A DNA stretch of 64,000 nt, from assembly GCF_000238275.3 (NCBI RefSeq), contig NZ_AHCF03000004.1, positions 682,001 through 746,000 on the forward strand, given 5' to 3'. Below, piece by piece: positions 36,899 to 47,062 of the stretch (positions are counted from its first letter, which is position 1; each line of letters opens with the position of its first letter). Source of the stretch: Pseudoalteromonas undina (GTDB lineage: Bacteria > Pseudomonadota > Gammaproteobacteria > Enterobacterales > Alteromonadaceae). A program made the translations under genes and the position numbers. Below the pieces are notes generated by a model that saw only the letters and a list, made by a program, of their open reading frames with translations, was not told where the DNA came from and ran no database searches.

Positions 36899-37909
36899 AT
36901 GAAAGCAGCAATAAATACAGAATATAAAGGCAAGTTAGCGATCACCGATTTACCTATTCCAGAAGTAGGCCCTGACGACGTCCTAGTAAAAATAGCCGCT
37001 TGTGGTGTGTGCCACACTGATTTACACGCATGTCATGGTGATTGGCCGGTAAAACCAAAAATGCCATTAGTACCTGGACACGAAGGTGTTGGTGTAATAG
37101 AAAAACTAGGAAGTAATATTAAGCACTTAGAAGTGGGCGATAGAGTAGGCGTACCATGGCTATACAGTGCATGTGGCCATTGTGAGTTTTGTTTAGATGG
37201 ACGCGAAACCCTTTGTTTATCGCAACATAATACGGGTTACTCTATTGACGGTGGGTATGCAGAATACTGTTTAGCTCATGGTGACTACATCATCAAAATA
37301 CCGGAAGGTTTAGGTTTTGCTGAAGCTGCCCCCTTATTTTGTGCCGGCGTAACAACGTATAAAGCTTTAAAAGTGTCTGGCGCTAAACCAGGTCAATGGG
37401 TCGCTATTGTCGGTGTGGGTGGTTTAGGGCACTTAGCAGTGCAATATGCAAAAGCAATGGGCTTTAATGTTATTGCGGTAGATACTGGTAAAGAGAAAAT
37501 GGCGCTAGCTAAAGAGTTGGGTGCTGATATTACGCTTGATTTTAAAGAAGTGGTGCCCAGTGAGGCCATTTTTGAGCAAGTAGGTGGCGCGCATGCTGTT
37601 GTTTGTACGGCAGTATCAAAACCAGGTTTTGAACAAGCTTATAAAAGTGTTCGCCGAGGGGGGAAATGTGTATTGGTTGGATTACCGCCTGAAGACATGC
37701 CATTGCCAATTTTTGACACCGTATTAAATGGTGTTTCAGTGGTTGGCTCTATTGTAGGTACGCGCAAAGACCTGCAAGAATGTCTTGAATTTGCTGCGCA
37801 AGGCAAAGTAAAAGCCATCATTGAAGAGAAAAAACTTGAAGATATTAATGAAATTTTTGATGACATGCTTAAAGGCGAAATAAACGGCCGCATAGTTGTT
37901 ACGATTTAA
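36899..37909 (+). CDS. adhP: Zinc-dependent alcohol dehydrogenase
   Basis: This 336-residue medium-chain dehydrogenase interconverts primary alcohols and aldehydes with NAD. Catalytic zinc ligands are Cys in CGVCHTD (about 35-41) and the His of PGHEGVG (about 58-64). The structural zinc is held by [15 protein letters not shown] (about 90-104). The nucleotide-binding loop is [15 protein letters not shown] (about 167-181). MKAAI is the usual AdhP start; an ATG two codons earlier is possible. It is divergent from a GbsR-type regulator gene. Confidence 0.93.
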   Translation: MKAAINTEYKGKLAITDLPIPEVGPDDVLVKIAACGVCHTDLHACHGDWPVKPKMPLVPGHEGVGVIEKLGSNIKHLEVGDRVGVPWLYSACGHCEFCLDGRETLCLSQHNTGYSIDGGYAEYCLAHGDYIIKIPEGLGFAEAAPLFCAGVTTYKALKVSGAKPGQWVAIVGVGGLGHLAVQYAKAMGFNVIAVDTGKEKMALAKELGADITLDFKEVVPSEAIFEQVGGAHAVVCTAVSKPGFEQAYKSVRRGGKCVLVGLPPEDMPLPIFDTVLNGVSVVGSIVGTRKDLQECLEFAAQGKVKAIIEEKKLEDINEIFDDMLKGEINGRIVVTI

Positions 37910-37926
37910 TATTAAGTTTTTACATG

Positions 37927-37966
37927 AAAAAAGCACGGTATCTCAATTGAAATACCGTGCTTTTTA
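37927..37966. terminator. Bidirectional terminator between adhP and the siderophore receptor
   Basis: Long stem AAAAGCACGGTAT / ATACCGTGCTTTT with a ~9-base loop and A/T runs on both sides. Confidence 0.9.
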
Positions 37967-37979
37967 AATTATTAAACTA

Positions 37980-40400
37980 TTAAAGTGTGTAACTAAAGCT
38001 TAGCTTTGCATTACGTTCTTCACCTGGCATTCCGCCTAAAAACATGGCTTTAGAATAGTATTTTTTATTAAACAGGTTATTAATGTTTAATTGCATCTGC
38101 CAGTTGTCTGCTTTATAGCTAACCGCAGCATCATATAAGGTATAAGCGGGTACGTAGCCATTATCAATACCAAATGAACTTGAGTTAGTACTACGCTTAT
38201 CAACAAATGTTAAACCTGCGCTTAAATCAACTGCGTGCGGTAATTCAAACAGCGCTGCTGAGTAAGTAACCCATGAACTTGCTGTTACATAAGGCACCCC
38301 TTTTTGACGAGTATTATAACTGTCACGATTTGGGTTAGTTTTATCTCTGGCATCTTGATAAACACCGTTGATGTTAACTTTCCATTGATCGTTCAAATAG
38401 GCATTTAAATCAATCTCTACACCTTTTGTTTGTTCTTCACCATCAAAGAAGCTCTCTACTACATTAGGTGCTGACACGCCGGCTTCATAAAGAGGGTTGG
38501 CATATTCTAAATTAGTACGCGCACTTTCAAATACCACAATTGATGCCAGTAATTGGTCATCAAATGCTTTAAAACGAAATCCTAAATCATTACTCACAGA
38601 TTCGGAATCGTCTCTATCGGCTTCATTACCGGCAACAGAGCCAAGAACACTGTAAGCTGTGCGCCCTTTAGAGTGATTTAAAAACAAAGCCATATCAGCG
38701 TTTACTTGATAAGTAGCACCTAGGTTATACGTTAAACCACTGTCTGAGGTATTTGCTTCTGGCGTTGGATTTGCGCGGCTTTGACTATAACGAGGGTCAA
38801 CACCAAAGTGCTCGTAACTTTGTTTAATACGATTATGAGCAACACCAATACGAGTAGTGATCTTATCGTTAATGTAAGCAACATGTTGAAGGCCTACGCC
38901 CCATGCTTGTACTTTTTTATTGTAATCACTGGTTTTAAGCGGATCATAATCAGCAAATTCATCCGCAGGCCAATTTGGCTGGCGTATATCAAAAATATAC
39001 GGTAGTGCACCTTGATAAATCACTTCACCGTCTTTGTTTTTAATAACCTTATCGGCATCATAAATGGAGTATTGTTTAAAACGAATATCTCGGTCTTCGT
39101 AGTTGGCATTAACCAGTAATTCGTTTTCTATATTGCCGAGCATAAAGTCATAACGTAAATCTAAAAAGTATTGCCATGATTTCTCATCTGCTTCTACTTG
39201 GCGATATTCTTGGCGTCTGGCCGCAAATGGGTGTAATACATTATCAACAACTAACGGTGCGCGTGGATCTTGGTTAATTACACCGCGTCGGTTCCAATAC
39301 ACATAATTATAAGCACCTGTTTGGCGGGCAAAGCTAGAAGTGTAATTACGGTACTGTAGCTGTTGATTTAAAAATAAATCATCACTAATGTAGTAATTGT
39401 GCGCTAATTTAAAACGCAGCTCTTCACCTTCGTTATCCTTTGCCATCGGTGATATTATGCCATTGGTACCAAAGTTAAAGGGTGTTAAGCCATCATTGCT
39501 TGCCAAAGAGTTAGTGAGTTCATTTCGTTGTACTTCACTCAATTGTAAGCCACTTGCTGTAGGGTCATTAACTAAATCGGCGCCTGATACTTCTCCTGCA
39601 GTTAAACCGTTAACCGATTTACTGTTAAAAATACGAATAGGGTGGCCAATAGAGTCCACTGCAATAGCATCTTTAATATATGCCCCAGACAATACAAAAG
39701 ATTGTTGGTCATTAAGCACATATTTTAAAGACGAGTAAATTTCATCGCGCTGATCTTTTAAATCACGAAAGCCATCGCTAGAGGCGGTTTTGGCCATAAC
39801 ACGATAAGCTAAATCGTCGGTTATTGCATTGGTGCTATCAAGTGCAAGCGAATAACTATCCCACTGACCGATATCCATTTCTAGGGTATGTTGCTCGTTA
39901 AACTGTGGTTTTTTTTCAATCAGGTTGATCACACCACCGGCACTACCCATACCATACAGTCCAGTTGCAGGACCCTTTAACACTTCAATCGATTCAACAT
40001 TGGTTAAAGAACGCGTAGGGTTAAATGTATTGCCTAAGCCTGCGCCGCCATACATGCCATCGTAAGTGTAATTAGCGCCCAATCCACGAATAACTAAGTT
40101 GTCACCAATGCCATAGTTATTACCCGCTTGAGTTAGGCCACTCACATTGCGGATCACATCCTGAAGACTATCAATACCTTGTGATTCAATCAGTGCTTTA
40201 TCAACAATAACCACCGGTGCAGGGGTTTCCATTAGTGACATGTCTGATTTAGTCGCTAAACCTGAATTCATCACTACTCGGTTTTGTTGCTCGTAAACGC
40301 TAATTCGTTCAATATCTGAATTAACTTGTGACTCGTTAGCCATTGCTAAACTTGCGTTTAAGCACGCCAGAGTGAGGAGAGAGTATTGAAACCTTTTCAT
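37980..40400 (-). CDS. TonB-dependent siderophore receptor
   Basis: This 806-residue outer-membrane ferric-siderophore importer has signal peptide MKRFQYSLLTLACLNASLAMA and a TonB-box-like region near ERISVYEQ. The plug domain (about 50-165) includes VIRGLGANYTYDGMYGG and VEVLKGPATGLYGMGSAGGVINLIEKKP. A beta-barrel continues to the terminal SYTL, with the final Leu preceded by an aromatic strand. It probably takes up iron complexes; the particular siderophore is not readable. A strong Fur-box match lies 36 bp before the start, supporting iron repression. Confidence 0.93.
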   Translation of the reverse strand: MKRFQYSLLTLACLNASLAMANESQVNSDIERISVYEQQNRVVMNSGLATKSDMSLMETPAPVVIVDKALIESQGIDSLQDVIRNVSGLTQAGNNYGIGDNLVIRGLGANYTYDGMYGGAGLGNTFNPTRSLTNVESIEVLKGPATGLYGMGSAGGVINLIEKKPQFNEQHTLEMDIGQWDSYSLALDSTNAITDDLAYRVMAKTASSDGFRDLKDQRDEIYSSLKYVLNDQQSFVLSGAYIKDAIAVDSIGHPIRIFNSKSVNGLTAGEVSGADLVNDPTASGLQLSEVQRNELTNSLASNDGLTPFNFGTNGIISPMAKDNEGEELRFKLAHNYYISDDLFLNQQLQYRNYTSSFARQTGAYNYVYWNRRGVINQDPRAPLVVDNVLHPFAARRQEYRQVEADEKSWQYFLDLRYDFMLGNIENELLVNANYEDRDIRFKQYSIYDADKVIKNKDGEVIYQGALPYIFDIRQPNWPADEFADYDPLKTSDYNKKVQAWGVGLQHVAYINDKITTRIGVAHNRIKQSYEHFGVDPRYSQSRANPTPEANTSDSGLTYNLGATYQVNADMALFLNHSKGRTAYSVLGSVAGNEADRDDSESVSNDLGFRFKAFDDQLLASIVVFESARTNLEYANPLYEAGVSAPNVVESFFDGEEQTKGVEIDLNAYLNDQWKVNINGVYQDARDKTNPNRDSYNTRQKGVPYVTASSWVTYSAALFELPHAVDLSAGLTFVDKRSTNSSSFGIDNGYVPAYTLYDAAVSYKADNWQMQLNINNLFNKKYYSKAMFLGGMPGEERNAKLSFSYTL

Positions 40401-40435
40401 AAACTGATAACCATTCGCATTTGTTAATTTGCGCG

Positions 40436-40454
40436 AATGATAATGGTTATCATT
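40436..40454 (-). promoter_or_regulatory. Fur box of the siderophore receptor gene
   Basis: TGATAAT-G-GTTATCA at 40438-40452 matches the 7-1-7 Fur pattern (TGATAAT N ATTATCA) at 14 of 15 positions and lies within a longer AATGATAA/TTATCATT palindrome. A weaker second match, TGATAACCATTCGCA, begins near 40405. Both are just upstream of the receptor start. Confidence 0.85.
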
Positions 40455-40655
40455 TTAAAATTAAATAAAAAGTTCAATTTTTTTTACTTTAATAGGTACG
40501 TTTGCTTGATTGTTATTCAATGTGATTTAAAAGCAATCATATTTGAAAATTTCAATGGAGTATTACAGTAAATAATTGGTTTAGCGGAAAGATCTTTTGA
40601 ATAAAATATTGATGGCTAAACAAGCAGCTTAGCTAAATTTGCTAAAAAACTGTTA

Positions 40656-40678
40656 AGGTTGAGCGCAGCTCAACCTTA
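40656..40678 (-). terminator. Hairpin after the amidohydrolase gene
   Basis: Perfect 10-bp stem AAGGTTGAGC / GCTCAACCTT with a 3-base loop, 17 bp past the stop. On the minus strand it is followed by AACAGTTTTTT, an imperfect U-tract. Confidence 0.65.
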
Positions 40679-40694
40679 TAGAGGCGTTTTGGGT

Positions 40695-41966
40695 TTACTG
40701 TTTGTAAATCACACCCGCTTTCATAACGAATGGGATCTGCTCTAGTGTAGAAATGTTTTTTAATGGGTTAGTGTTTACCGCTATAATATCAGCTGCAAAA
40801 CCAGTTTTAATTTGCCCTAGTTGTTTATCAGCTTTTAATAATTTAGCACTATTAATGGTTGCGGCTTGGATGGCTTGTAATTCACTCATACCAAATTCAA
40901 CCATTCGCGAGAACTGCTTAGCGTTATCGCCATGCGGGTAAATAGCTGCGTCGGTTCCAAACACCATGTTTACACCCGCTTCAACCGCGCGTTTAAAACT
41001 ATCGCGTTGTTTTTTTGATACCAGACGTTCTTTATTTAGATTTTCTTCATCCACGCCATTTTGTTCACCAAAGCTTAGCGTATATTCGGTATTATAAATA
41101 TCCATAGACAGCCAAGTTCCATGCTCTTTTGCAAGCGCGATTGCTTCATCGTCTAAAAAGCTAGCGTGCTCAACACTATCTACACCGGCTTTAATTGCCG
41201 TTTTAATACCGTTAGTTCCATGTGCATGAGCGGCAACAGGTAATTCACGCATGTGCGCTTCATCAACAATGGCTTTCATTTCTTCAAAGGCGTATTGCTG
41301 TATGCCGACTTTTGTTCCTTTAGAGAATACACCGCCTGTGGCGCATAGTTTGATTGCATTAGCGCCATATTTTATATTTTCACGCACTTTAATACGCACA
41401 GCCCACGGGCCATCAGCAACGCCGGTGGCAGTATATTTCATCTCTGGAGGTAAGCGATTATTATCGCAGTGCCCACCAGTAATGCTCAAAGAAGGCCCTG
41501 CAGCCCAAATGCGTGGGCCGATAATATCACCTGCATTCACACCGTCTCGCACCGCAATAACACTGTAGCCTTCAGCACCTAAGTTCCTTACTGTAGTAAA
41601 TCCAGCTTCTAAGGTTTGCTTAGCAAAATAGCTGGCTTTAATGGCCATTCGCGGAACAGATTGCCCTAAACGTTCACTTCGAGACACAGTTGGATCGCTG
41701 GTTAAATGTACGTGCATGTCCATTAACCCAGGTAACAGGGTAAGCGTTGGTAGGTTTATCAGTTCATCATTACTGCTAAGCTTGGGCTTTTTATTAAATT
41801 GGATTTGGCTAATAACACCTTTATCTATAGCAATCAGCGGATTAGCCTTAAGTTCGCCTGTTTCAACATCTAGCAAAGCTTTGGCCGATATATAGGTTGT
41901 GGCTAGTGCACTTGCACTGGTTAAGCTCATTAATACGATTGATAGAGTCAATAAATGTTTTTTCAT
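40695..41966 (-). CDS. Exported amidohydrolase-family metal-dependent hydrolase
   Basis: This 423-residue protein has a signal peptide (MKKHLLTLSIVLMSLTSASALA) when started at 41966; an ATG 10 codons upstream would bury it. The amidohydrolase metal motif is in GLMDMHVHLTSD (about 64-75). The carboxylated-Lys region is near ANAIKLCATGG, further His ligands are in VAAHAHGT and VEHASF, and the last Asp is in MVFGTDAAIYPHGD. It resembles imidazolonepropionase-like and Xaa-Pro dipeptidase-type exported hydrolases; the substrate is uncertain. Confidence 0.85.
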   Translation of the reverse strand: MKKHLLTLSIVLMSLTSASALATTYISAKALLDVETGELKANPLIAIDKGVISQIQFNKKPKLSSNDELINLPTLTLLPGLMDMHVHLTSDPTVSRSERLGQSVPRMAIKASYFAKQTLEAGFTTVRNLGAEGYSVIAVRDGVNAGDIIGPRIWAAGPSLSITGGHCDNNRLPPEMKYTATGVADGPWAVRIKVRENIKYGANAIKLCATGGVFSKGTKVGIQQYAFEEMKAIVDEAHMRELPVAAHAHGTNGIKTAIKAGVDSVEHASFLDDEAIALAKEHGTWLSMDIYNTEYTLSFGEQNGVDEENLNKERLVSKKQRDSFKRAVEAGVNMVFGTDAAIYPHGDNAKQFSRMVEFGMSELQAIQAATINSAKLLKADKQLGQIKTGFAADIIAVNTNPLKNISTLEQIPFVMKAGVIYKQ

Positions 41967-42119
41967 GTTTAAGTCATTATAATTATTTTCATTCACTTGA
42001 ATGTAGCAACCATGCGCTATTGAGTAAATAATGTAGCGACGAATAGCATTGACCGTAATTGCTTTATTTAAGCTATTTAAAACCGCATAATTGGCGGGTA
42101 AAAACTAACAAGGATCTTT

Positions 42120-43937
42120 ATGAAAGTTATTAAAATAGCATTGGTTGCCAGTAGCGTTATGTTTGCCTTAAGTGGTTGTATGAGCACCAGCTCACAATTA
42201 AACACAAATCAGTCAGTCGCACCTGTAATAAGCGAATTATCAGCCGAGCAGCAATTAGATGTGCTCGTTGCTCAGTACTACGATGAATCATTAGCTTTTA
42301 ATCCATTAAGCGCTACTTACAATGGCCGCCATGAATTTGATGATCAATTTTTACCTGAAATATCGCAGCTTAATCGCGATAAAAAAGCCGCATTTTACAA
42401 AAAATATCAACAACGCTTAACGCTGATTGATGAATCACAACTGACCTGTCAAGCGCTACTGAATTTTGAAGTATTATCCCGAGATTTAGCCCTCAAGCTT
42501 GAGGGGATGCAATATAAAAATTATTTGTTACCGATAAATCAAATGTCGGGTGCGCATAATACCTTCGCTGGATTTGGTTCAGGACAAAGTGCTCAGCCTT
42601 TTAATACTGTTGCCGACTACCAAAAATTTATCAAGCGTGCAGATGGTTTCGTTAAATGGCTTGCAAGTGTTGAACAATCAATGGCGCAAGGCGTTAAAAA
42701 CGATGTGGTACTGCCTATGCCATTAGCAAAAAAATTACTCCCGCAATTTAAAGCGCATGTTGTTACAAGCGCAGAAGATTCTCTCTTTTATTCGCCCATT
42801 AAAGCCATGCCCGACTCTTTTTCAGCTGATGAAAAGCAACAGTTAAGATCGCAATATACAACATTGATTTTAGATAAATTAGTGCCTGCATATCAGCGAA
42901 TGAGCGATTTCTTACTTAACGATTATATTCCTTATGCCCGCGATTCTGTTGGTTATGCTGATTTACCCAATGGTAAAGCATGGTACGAATACCAAATAAA
43001 GAAAAATACTACGTTAAGTTTATTAGCGGATGAAATTCATAAGATTGGTTTAAGTGAAGTGGCAAGAATCTTAAGTGAGATGGAAACGGTTAAAGAAACC
43101 GTAGGATTTGAAGGAGAATTATCAGCATTTTTTAACCACTTACGTGACTCAGATGAGTTTTATTATAAAACAGCCGATGAGTTAATTACCGCCTATGAAC
43201 AAATTAAAGTAAAAATAGACGCCCGCTTACCAAAGTTATTTAATATTGAGCCTAAGGCTCCTTATATTGTTAAAGCGGTTGAAGCCTATCGTGCCCAATC
43301 GGCTGCGGGAGCGTCGTATGCAGGACCAGCTCCTGATGGTTCGCGCCCAGGTATATTTTATATCAATACATACAACTTAAAAGCACAGCCTAAGTTCTTA
43401 CTCGAAACGCTGTCTATTCATGAAGCCGCTCCGGGGCATCACTTTCAAATAGCGCTGCAACAAGAGGTGCAAAGCTTGCCCGATTTTCGTAAATTCGGCG
43501 GCTACACGGTGTTTGCTGAGGGTTGGGCATTATACGCAGAAAGCTTAGGCAAAGAACTGGGTTTATTTACCGATCCGTATATGTGGTATGGGCGTCTTAA
43601 CGATGAGCAGTTAAGAGCGATGCGATTAGTGCTTGATACAGGTTTTCATGCCAAAGGTTGGACACGTCAACAGGGCATTGATTACATGCTAGCAAATTCT
43701 TCAATGGCAAAAAGTGATGTTATTGCTGAAGTTGAGCGCTATATCGCATGGCCTGGGCAAGCATTATCGTACAAATTGGGTGAGTTTAAAATTAAAGAGC
43801 TCAGAGATTACGCCCACCAGCAATTAGGTGAGCAATTCGATATTAAAGCGTTTCATACGCAAATATTGATTGATGGTGCATTACCTATGCCTATCCTTGA
43901 GCAAAAAATTAAACGTTGGGTTAAATCTCAGCAGTAA
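42120..43937 (+). CDS. DUF885 family lipoprotein (putative metallopeptidase)
   Basis: This 605-residue outer-envelope lipoprotein has signal and lipobox MKVIKIALVASSVMFALSGC (Cys at about residue 20) followed by a Ser/Thr-rich linker. The DUF885 core includes YNGRHEFDDQFLPE near the start and HEAAPGHHFQIALQQE (about 440-455), an HExxxGHH-like metal-binding helix, with EGWALYAESL downstream supplying a likely Glu ligand. The family looks like zinc carboxypeptidase-type enzymes but few members are characterised. It is divergent from the amidohydrolase gene. Confidence 0.85.
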   Translation: MKVIKIALVASSVMFALSGCMSTSSQLNTNQSVAPVISELSAEQQLDVLVAQYYDESLAFNPLSATYNGRHEFDDQFLPEISQLNRDKKAAFYKKYQQRLTLIDESQLTCQALLNFEVLSRDLALKLEGMQYKNYLLPINQMSGAHNTFAGFGSGQSAQPFNTVADYQKFIKRADGFVKWLASVEQSMAQGVKNDVVLPMPLAKKLLPQFKAHVVTSAEDSLFYSPIKAMPDSFSADEKQQLRSQYTTLILDKLVPAYQRMSDFLLNDYIPYARDSVGYADLPNGKAWYEYQIKKNTTLSLLADEIHKIGLSEVARILSEMETVKETVGFEGELSAFFNHLRDSDEFYYKTADELITAYEQIKVKIDARLPKLFNIEPKAPYIVKAVEAYRAQSAAGASYAGPAPDGSRPGIFYINTYNLKAQPKFLLETLSIHEAAPGHHFQIALQQEVQSLPDFRKFGGYTVFAEGWALYAESLGKELGLFTDPYMWYGRLNDEQLRAMRLVLDTGFHAKGWTRQQGIDYMLANSSMAKSDVIAEVERYIAWPGQALSYKLGEFKIKELRDYAHQQLGEQFDIKAFHTQILIDGALPMPILEQKIKRWVKSQQ

Positions 43938-44033
43938 TAAAATCGCGCGAAGCCATGCAGATATTAGGGATTGGCTTTGCGCGCTTTGCTGCAATACGTT
44001 AGAATGCGCGCTCTTAAAAGGGGCGAGAACACC

Positions 44034-44546
44034 ATGTTTGATCAACAATTAGCAAATACCCAATTTTGGCTTAGCAAAAGCCTGAATGAAATGAACCAAC
44101 AAGAATGGGAAGCCATTTGTGATGGATGTGGAAAGTGTTGTTTAAACACCTTTATTGACAGTGAAGACGAAGATGACTTTACTGCTACCGATCAGCTAAG
44201 AGAAGGCGAGCAACTTATATTCACTAATATTGTTTGCCAATACCTTGATAACAATACCTGTGGCTGTAGTGAATACGAAAACCGCCAAACCTTAGTCCCT
44301 TCGTGCGTTAAGCTCACTAAAGAAAACCTAAAAGACATCTTTTTCATGCCCCAAAGCTGTAGCTACCGCCGACTTCATGAAGGGCGCGGTTTAGCAACGT
44401 GGCATCCGTTACTTAATAACGGCGATAAAACTAAAATGCATGAGCTAAATATTTCAGTCAAAGATAAAACAGTAAAAGATTGTGATGTAAAACTGGAAGA
44501 TTTTGACTTGTATATTGCCGAGTGGCCAACCAAGGATTGCAACTAG
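44034..44546 (+). CDS. ycgN: YcgN family cysteine-cluster protein
   Basis: This 170-residue cytoplasmic protein of the YkgJ/UPF0260 cysteine-cluster family has CDGCGKCCLNTF (about residues 26-37), a further Cys set in CQYLDNNTCGCSEY and VPSCVKL, and PQSCSYRRLHEGRGLATWHPLL, all diagnostic. It may bind iron-sulfur or zinc. The ATG at 44034 has a GGGGCGAG ribosome-binding site and the family N-terminus MFDQQLANTQFWLSKSL; the longer reading adds 21 unrelated residues. The stop shares one base with the next gene's start. Confidence 0.9.
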   Translation: MFDQQLANTQFWLSKSLNEMNQQEWEAICDGCGKCCLNTFIDSEDEDDFTATDQLREGEQLIFTNIVCQYLDNNTCGCSEYENRQTLVPSCVKLTKENLKDIFFMPQSCSYRRLHEGRGLATWHPLLNNGDKTKMHELNISVKDKTVKDCDVKLEDFDLYIAEWPTKDCN

Positions 44547-45061
44547 TGAGTAAGTTACAAGCAAGTATTGGTTTAATAAATCCTAAAAGCCCAACCAACG
44601 TGGGCGCGGTGTTACGCGCTGCTGGTTGTTATGACGCCAAGCAGGTATTTTTTACCGGCAACCGTTATTTAAATGCACAAAAATTTCATACTGATACTAA
44701 AAATGTGGTGCAACGTATTCCATTAACCGCCACCGACAATTTAGCATCAGTTAAGCCACAAGACGCAAAAGTAGTGGTAATAGAGCTAATTGAAGGTGCC
44801 ACTCCTTTACCCGAGTTTACTCATCCTGAGAACGCATTTTATGTGTTTGGTCCAGAAGACGGCTCTGTGCCTAAAGACGTTTTAAAATGGTGCGACGAAG
44901 TTGTGTATATCCCAACTATAGGTTGTATGAATTTAGCGGCAACTTGTAATGTTGTTCTTTATGACCGACTCGCGAAATTGGGCGGAATTCAAAGCAGCGA
45001 TGAAACCATTATTTCCTCACGCGATACTAATAATAAAATGAAATGGAAAAAACAACCTTAA
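44546..45061 (+). CDS. TrmH/SpoU-family RNA methyltransferase
   Basis: This 171-residue SPOUT-class 2'-O-methyltransferase has the N-terminal motif GLINPKSPTNVGAVLRAAGC (about 9-28). Motif 2 is in FYVFGPEDGSVPKDVL and motif 3 in IPTIGCMNLAATCNVVLYDRL, which together form the SAM-binding knot. The target RNA is unknown. GTG at 44546 shares one base with the ycgN stop (TAGTG), suggesting coupling; AAGGA lies 9 bases upstream. A longer GTG start at 44522 lies inside ycgN and is not favoured. Confidence 0.88.
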   Translation: MSKLQASIGLINPKSPTNVGAVLRAAGCYDAKQVFFTGNRYLNAQKFHTDTKNVVQRIPLTATDNLASVKPQDAKVVVIELIEGATPLPEFTHPENAFYVFGPEDGSVPKDVLKWCDEVVYIPTIGCMNLAATCNVVLYDRLAKLGGIQSSDETIISSRDTNNKMKWKKQP

Positions 45062-45075
45062 TATACACAATATAA

Positions 45076-45256
45076 GCGTGAACAGGACGTGGTAGCTTTG
45101 CTCGGTTTTACTTATTCTTACATGGATGTAAGCTAATGGAATAGCGCAGGAGCAGTTATCGAGCCCACCACTAATTTACCAACCTCGCACCACGATTAAA
45201 TCGCCCCCAGTTTAAAAAAATATTAATCCGCAAAGCATCAACAGATCCTAGTTAAA
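45076..45256. repeat. Truncated second copy of the inverted-end element
   Basis: Homologous to 11789-11966, roughly five of six bases identical, including CTTACATGGATGTAAG and the right-end inverted repeat (TTAATCCGCAAAG ... CCTAGTTAA). The left half is missing. It starts 14 bp after the methyltransferase stop and holds no reading frame. It occupies most of the 312-bp gap before the M1 peptidase gene. Confidence 0.75.
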
Positions 45257-45373
45257 TGTAAATAAAAGTAACTAATTAACTTAAAAAATAAGCAGTTCGT
45301 CTTTTTTTAACTCTATAAATGTAAAAGTATGTAATTATAATGAAAAAATAATAACTACAAGGTTTTACATTTT

Positions 45374-47062
45374 ATGCATAGGCTATGTTACTTGTTTTGC
45401 TGTTGTTGGCTAATGTTACTAAGCATTCCGCTAACAGGCTGTTATTCAAAGCCTGCAGCTTTAGCTCCTCAAGTAGCAAGTACTGGTGAGTCGTTATCCA
45501 CGATAGCTCAAACCACTGATGTCATTTTTTACGATTTACAGCTAGTTGTCCTGCCCAGTAAGAAAAAAATTTCCGGCATAGGTAAAACCATGTTTCGAGT
45601 GCTGAAAAAAACGCAGCAAGTCGAACTCAAGCTCGATAGTCGTTTCTCTATTGAAAATGTCACTGTTGCTAAGCAATCAGCCAATTTTAGTCACCAGCAG
45701 GGCGTTATCATTATTGATTTGTATGAAGCTAAATACCCAGGTGAAGTTGTCGAGGTTGCCATTAGCTATTCAGGACACCCTCATGAAGCTACTAATCCCC
45801 CATGGAGTGGTGGCTTTGTATTTAGCCATACTTCACAAGGTGAGCCTTGGATAGCAACAGCGGTACAAGGCGAAGGCTGTGACTTATTTTGGCCTTGCAA
45901 AGATCACTTCAGTGATAAAGCCGACAGTATGCGTATTCGTGTGACAGTACCAACGGGCTTAAGTGTTGCTAGTAATGGTGTACTTAAAAAAATCATGCCA
46001 TTAAAAAATAATACAACTGAATTTGATTGGTTTTTATCTGAGCCTGCGAGTGATTACAATATTGCGTTAAACATTGGTCCCTTCGAACGTATTCAACAGC
46101 AATATAAAAGTATTAACGGCACGCAGGTACCTGTTGAATTCTGGGCATTACCTGAAAACAGCCACAAAGCCACTATGCTACTCAATGATGATGTATATCA
46201 ACAGCTCGCATTTTTTGAATCTGTATTAGGGCCTTACCCTTGGGGAATGCAAAAATTAGGCTTTGTAGAAACACCGCATCTGGGTATGGAACATCAAACC
46301 ATTAACGCTTATGGTAAAGGGTATACCCGCGATCCAAGTGGCTATGACTGGCTTATTCAGCACGAGTTGGCACATGAATGGTTTGGCAATTTAATGACAC
46401 ATGAAAAACTCAACGATGCGTGGTTACACGAAGGCTTTGGTTTCTATATGCAACCCGCTTACAGCTTATTTAAATTTGGTGAAGCTGCTTATAATCATGC
46501 TATGTACACCGCGTATTTAGGATTAAAAAATTGCCATCCTATTGTTAAACAAGGGAAAGTTACTTCTAAAGAAGCGTTTAATGCAGATATTTATGGTAAA
46601 GGTGGTTGGACGCTTCACACTCTGCGATGGTTAATTGGAGACGAGTTATTTTGGCAAGCTGCCCGAGAGTTAGTATATGGTCAAACGCAAACAGCTAATT
46701 TGAGTTATCCAATCGAGTCGCGTTATCGCAGTAGCCAAGATTTTATTGATATTGTTAACCGGATCACGGGCGATGATTATACGTGGTTATTTGATGTGTA
46801 TTTAAAGCAAGCCGCGTTACCAACCTTAACAATGGAGCGAACCAACACAGTCATTTATTTAAGCTGGAGTAACAGCGAAAAAGATGGCACAGCGTTTAAA
46901 ATGCCGATTCCTATTTCTATAAACGGGAAGTTGACAACTCACACTCCAGTGGATGGACTGATCACTATCAATGCCAAAAAAAGCGACATTATCGTTATCG
47001 ATCCACAGATGAAGGTTCTGCGACAGTTACCTATAATTAGTCAATGCCAGCAACAAAGCTAA
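45374..47062 (+). CDS. M1-family metallopeptidase, lipoprotein
   Basis: This 562-residue zinc aminopeptidase-like protein is lipid-anchored by MHRLCYLFCCCWLMLLSIPLTGC (lipobox LTGC). The M1 N-terminal beta domain runs to about residue 230. The catalytic HELAHEWFGN (about 333-342), followed by the zinc Glu in WLHEGFGFY 19 residues on, is intact. The exopeptidase GAMEN motif is replaced by LGMEHQTINAYG, as in some bacterial M1 members. It lacks the long C-terminal HEAT region of PepN. It is monocistronic. Confidence 0.9.
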   Translation: MHRLCYLFCCCWLMLLSIPLTGCYSKPAALAPQVASTGESLSTIAQTTDVIFYDLQLVVLPSKKKISGIGKTMFRVLKKTQQVELKLDSRFSIENVTVAKQSANFSHQQGVIIIDLYEAKYPGEVVEVAISYSGHPHEATNPPWSGGFVFSHTSQGEPWIATAVQGEGCDLFWPCKDHFSDKADSMRIRVTVPTGLSVASNGVLKKIMPLKNNTTEFDWFLSEPASDYNIALNIGPFERIQQQYKSINGTQVPVEFWALPENSHKATMLLNDDVYQQLAFFESVLGPYPWGMQKLGFVETPHLGMEHQTINAYGKGYTRDPSGYDWLIQHELAHEWFGNLMTHEKLNDAWLHEGFGFYMQPAYSLFKFGEAAYNHAMYTAYLGLKNCHPIVKQGKVTSKEAFNADIYGKGGWTLHTLRWLIGDELFWQAARELVYGQTQTANLSYPIESRYRSSQDFIDIVNRITGDDYTWLFDVYLKQAALPTLTMERTNTVIYLSWSNSEKDGTAFKMPIPISINGKLTTHTPVDGLITINAKKSDIIVIDPQMKVLRQLPIISQCQQQS

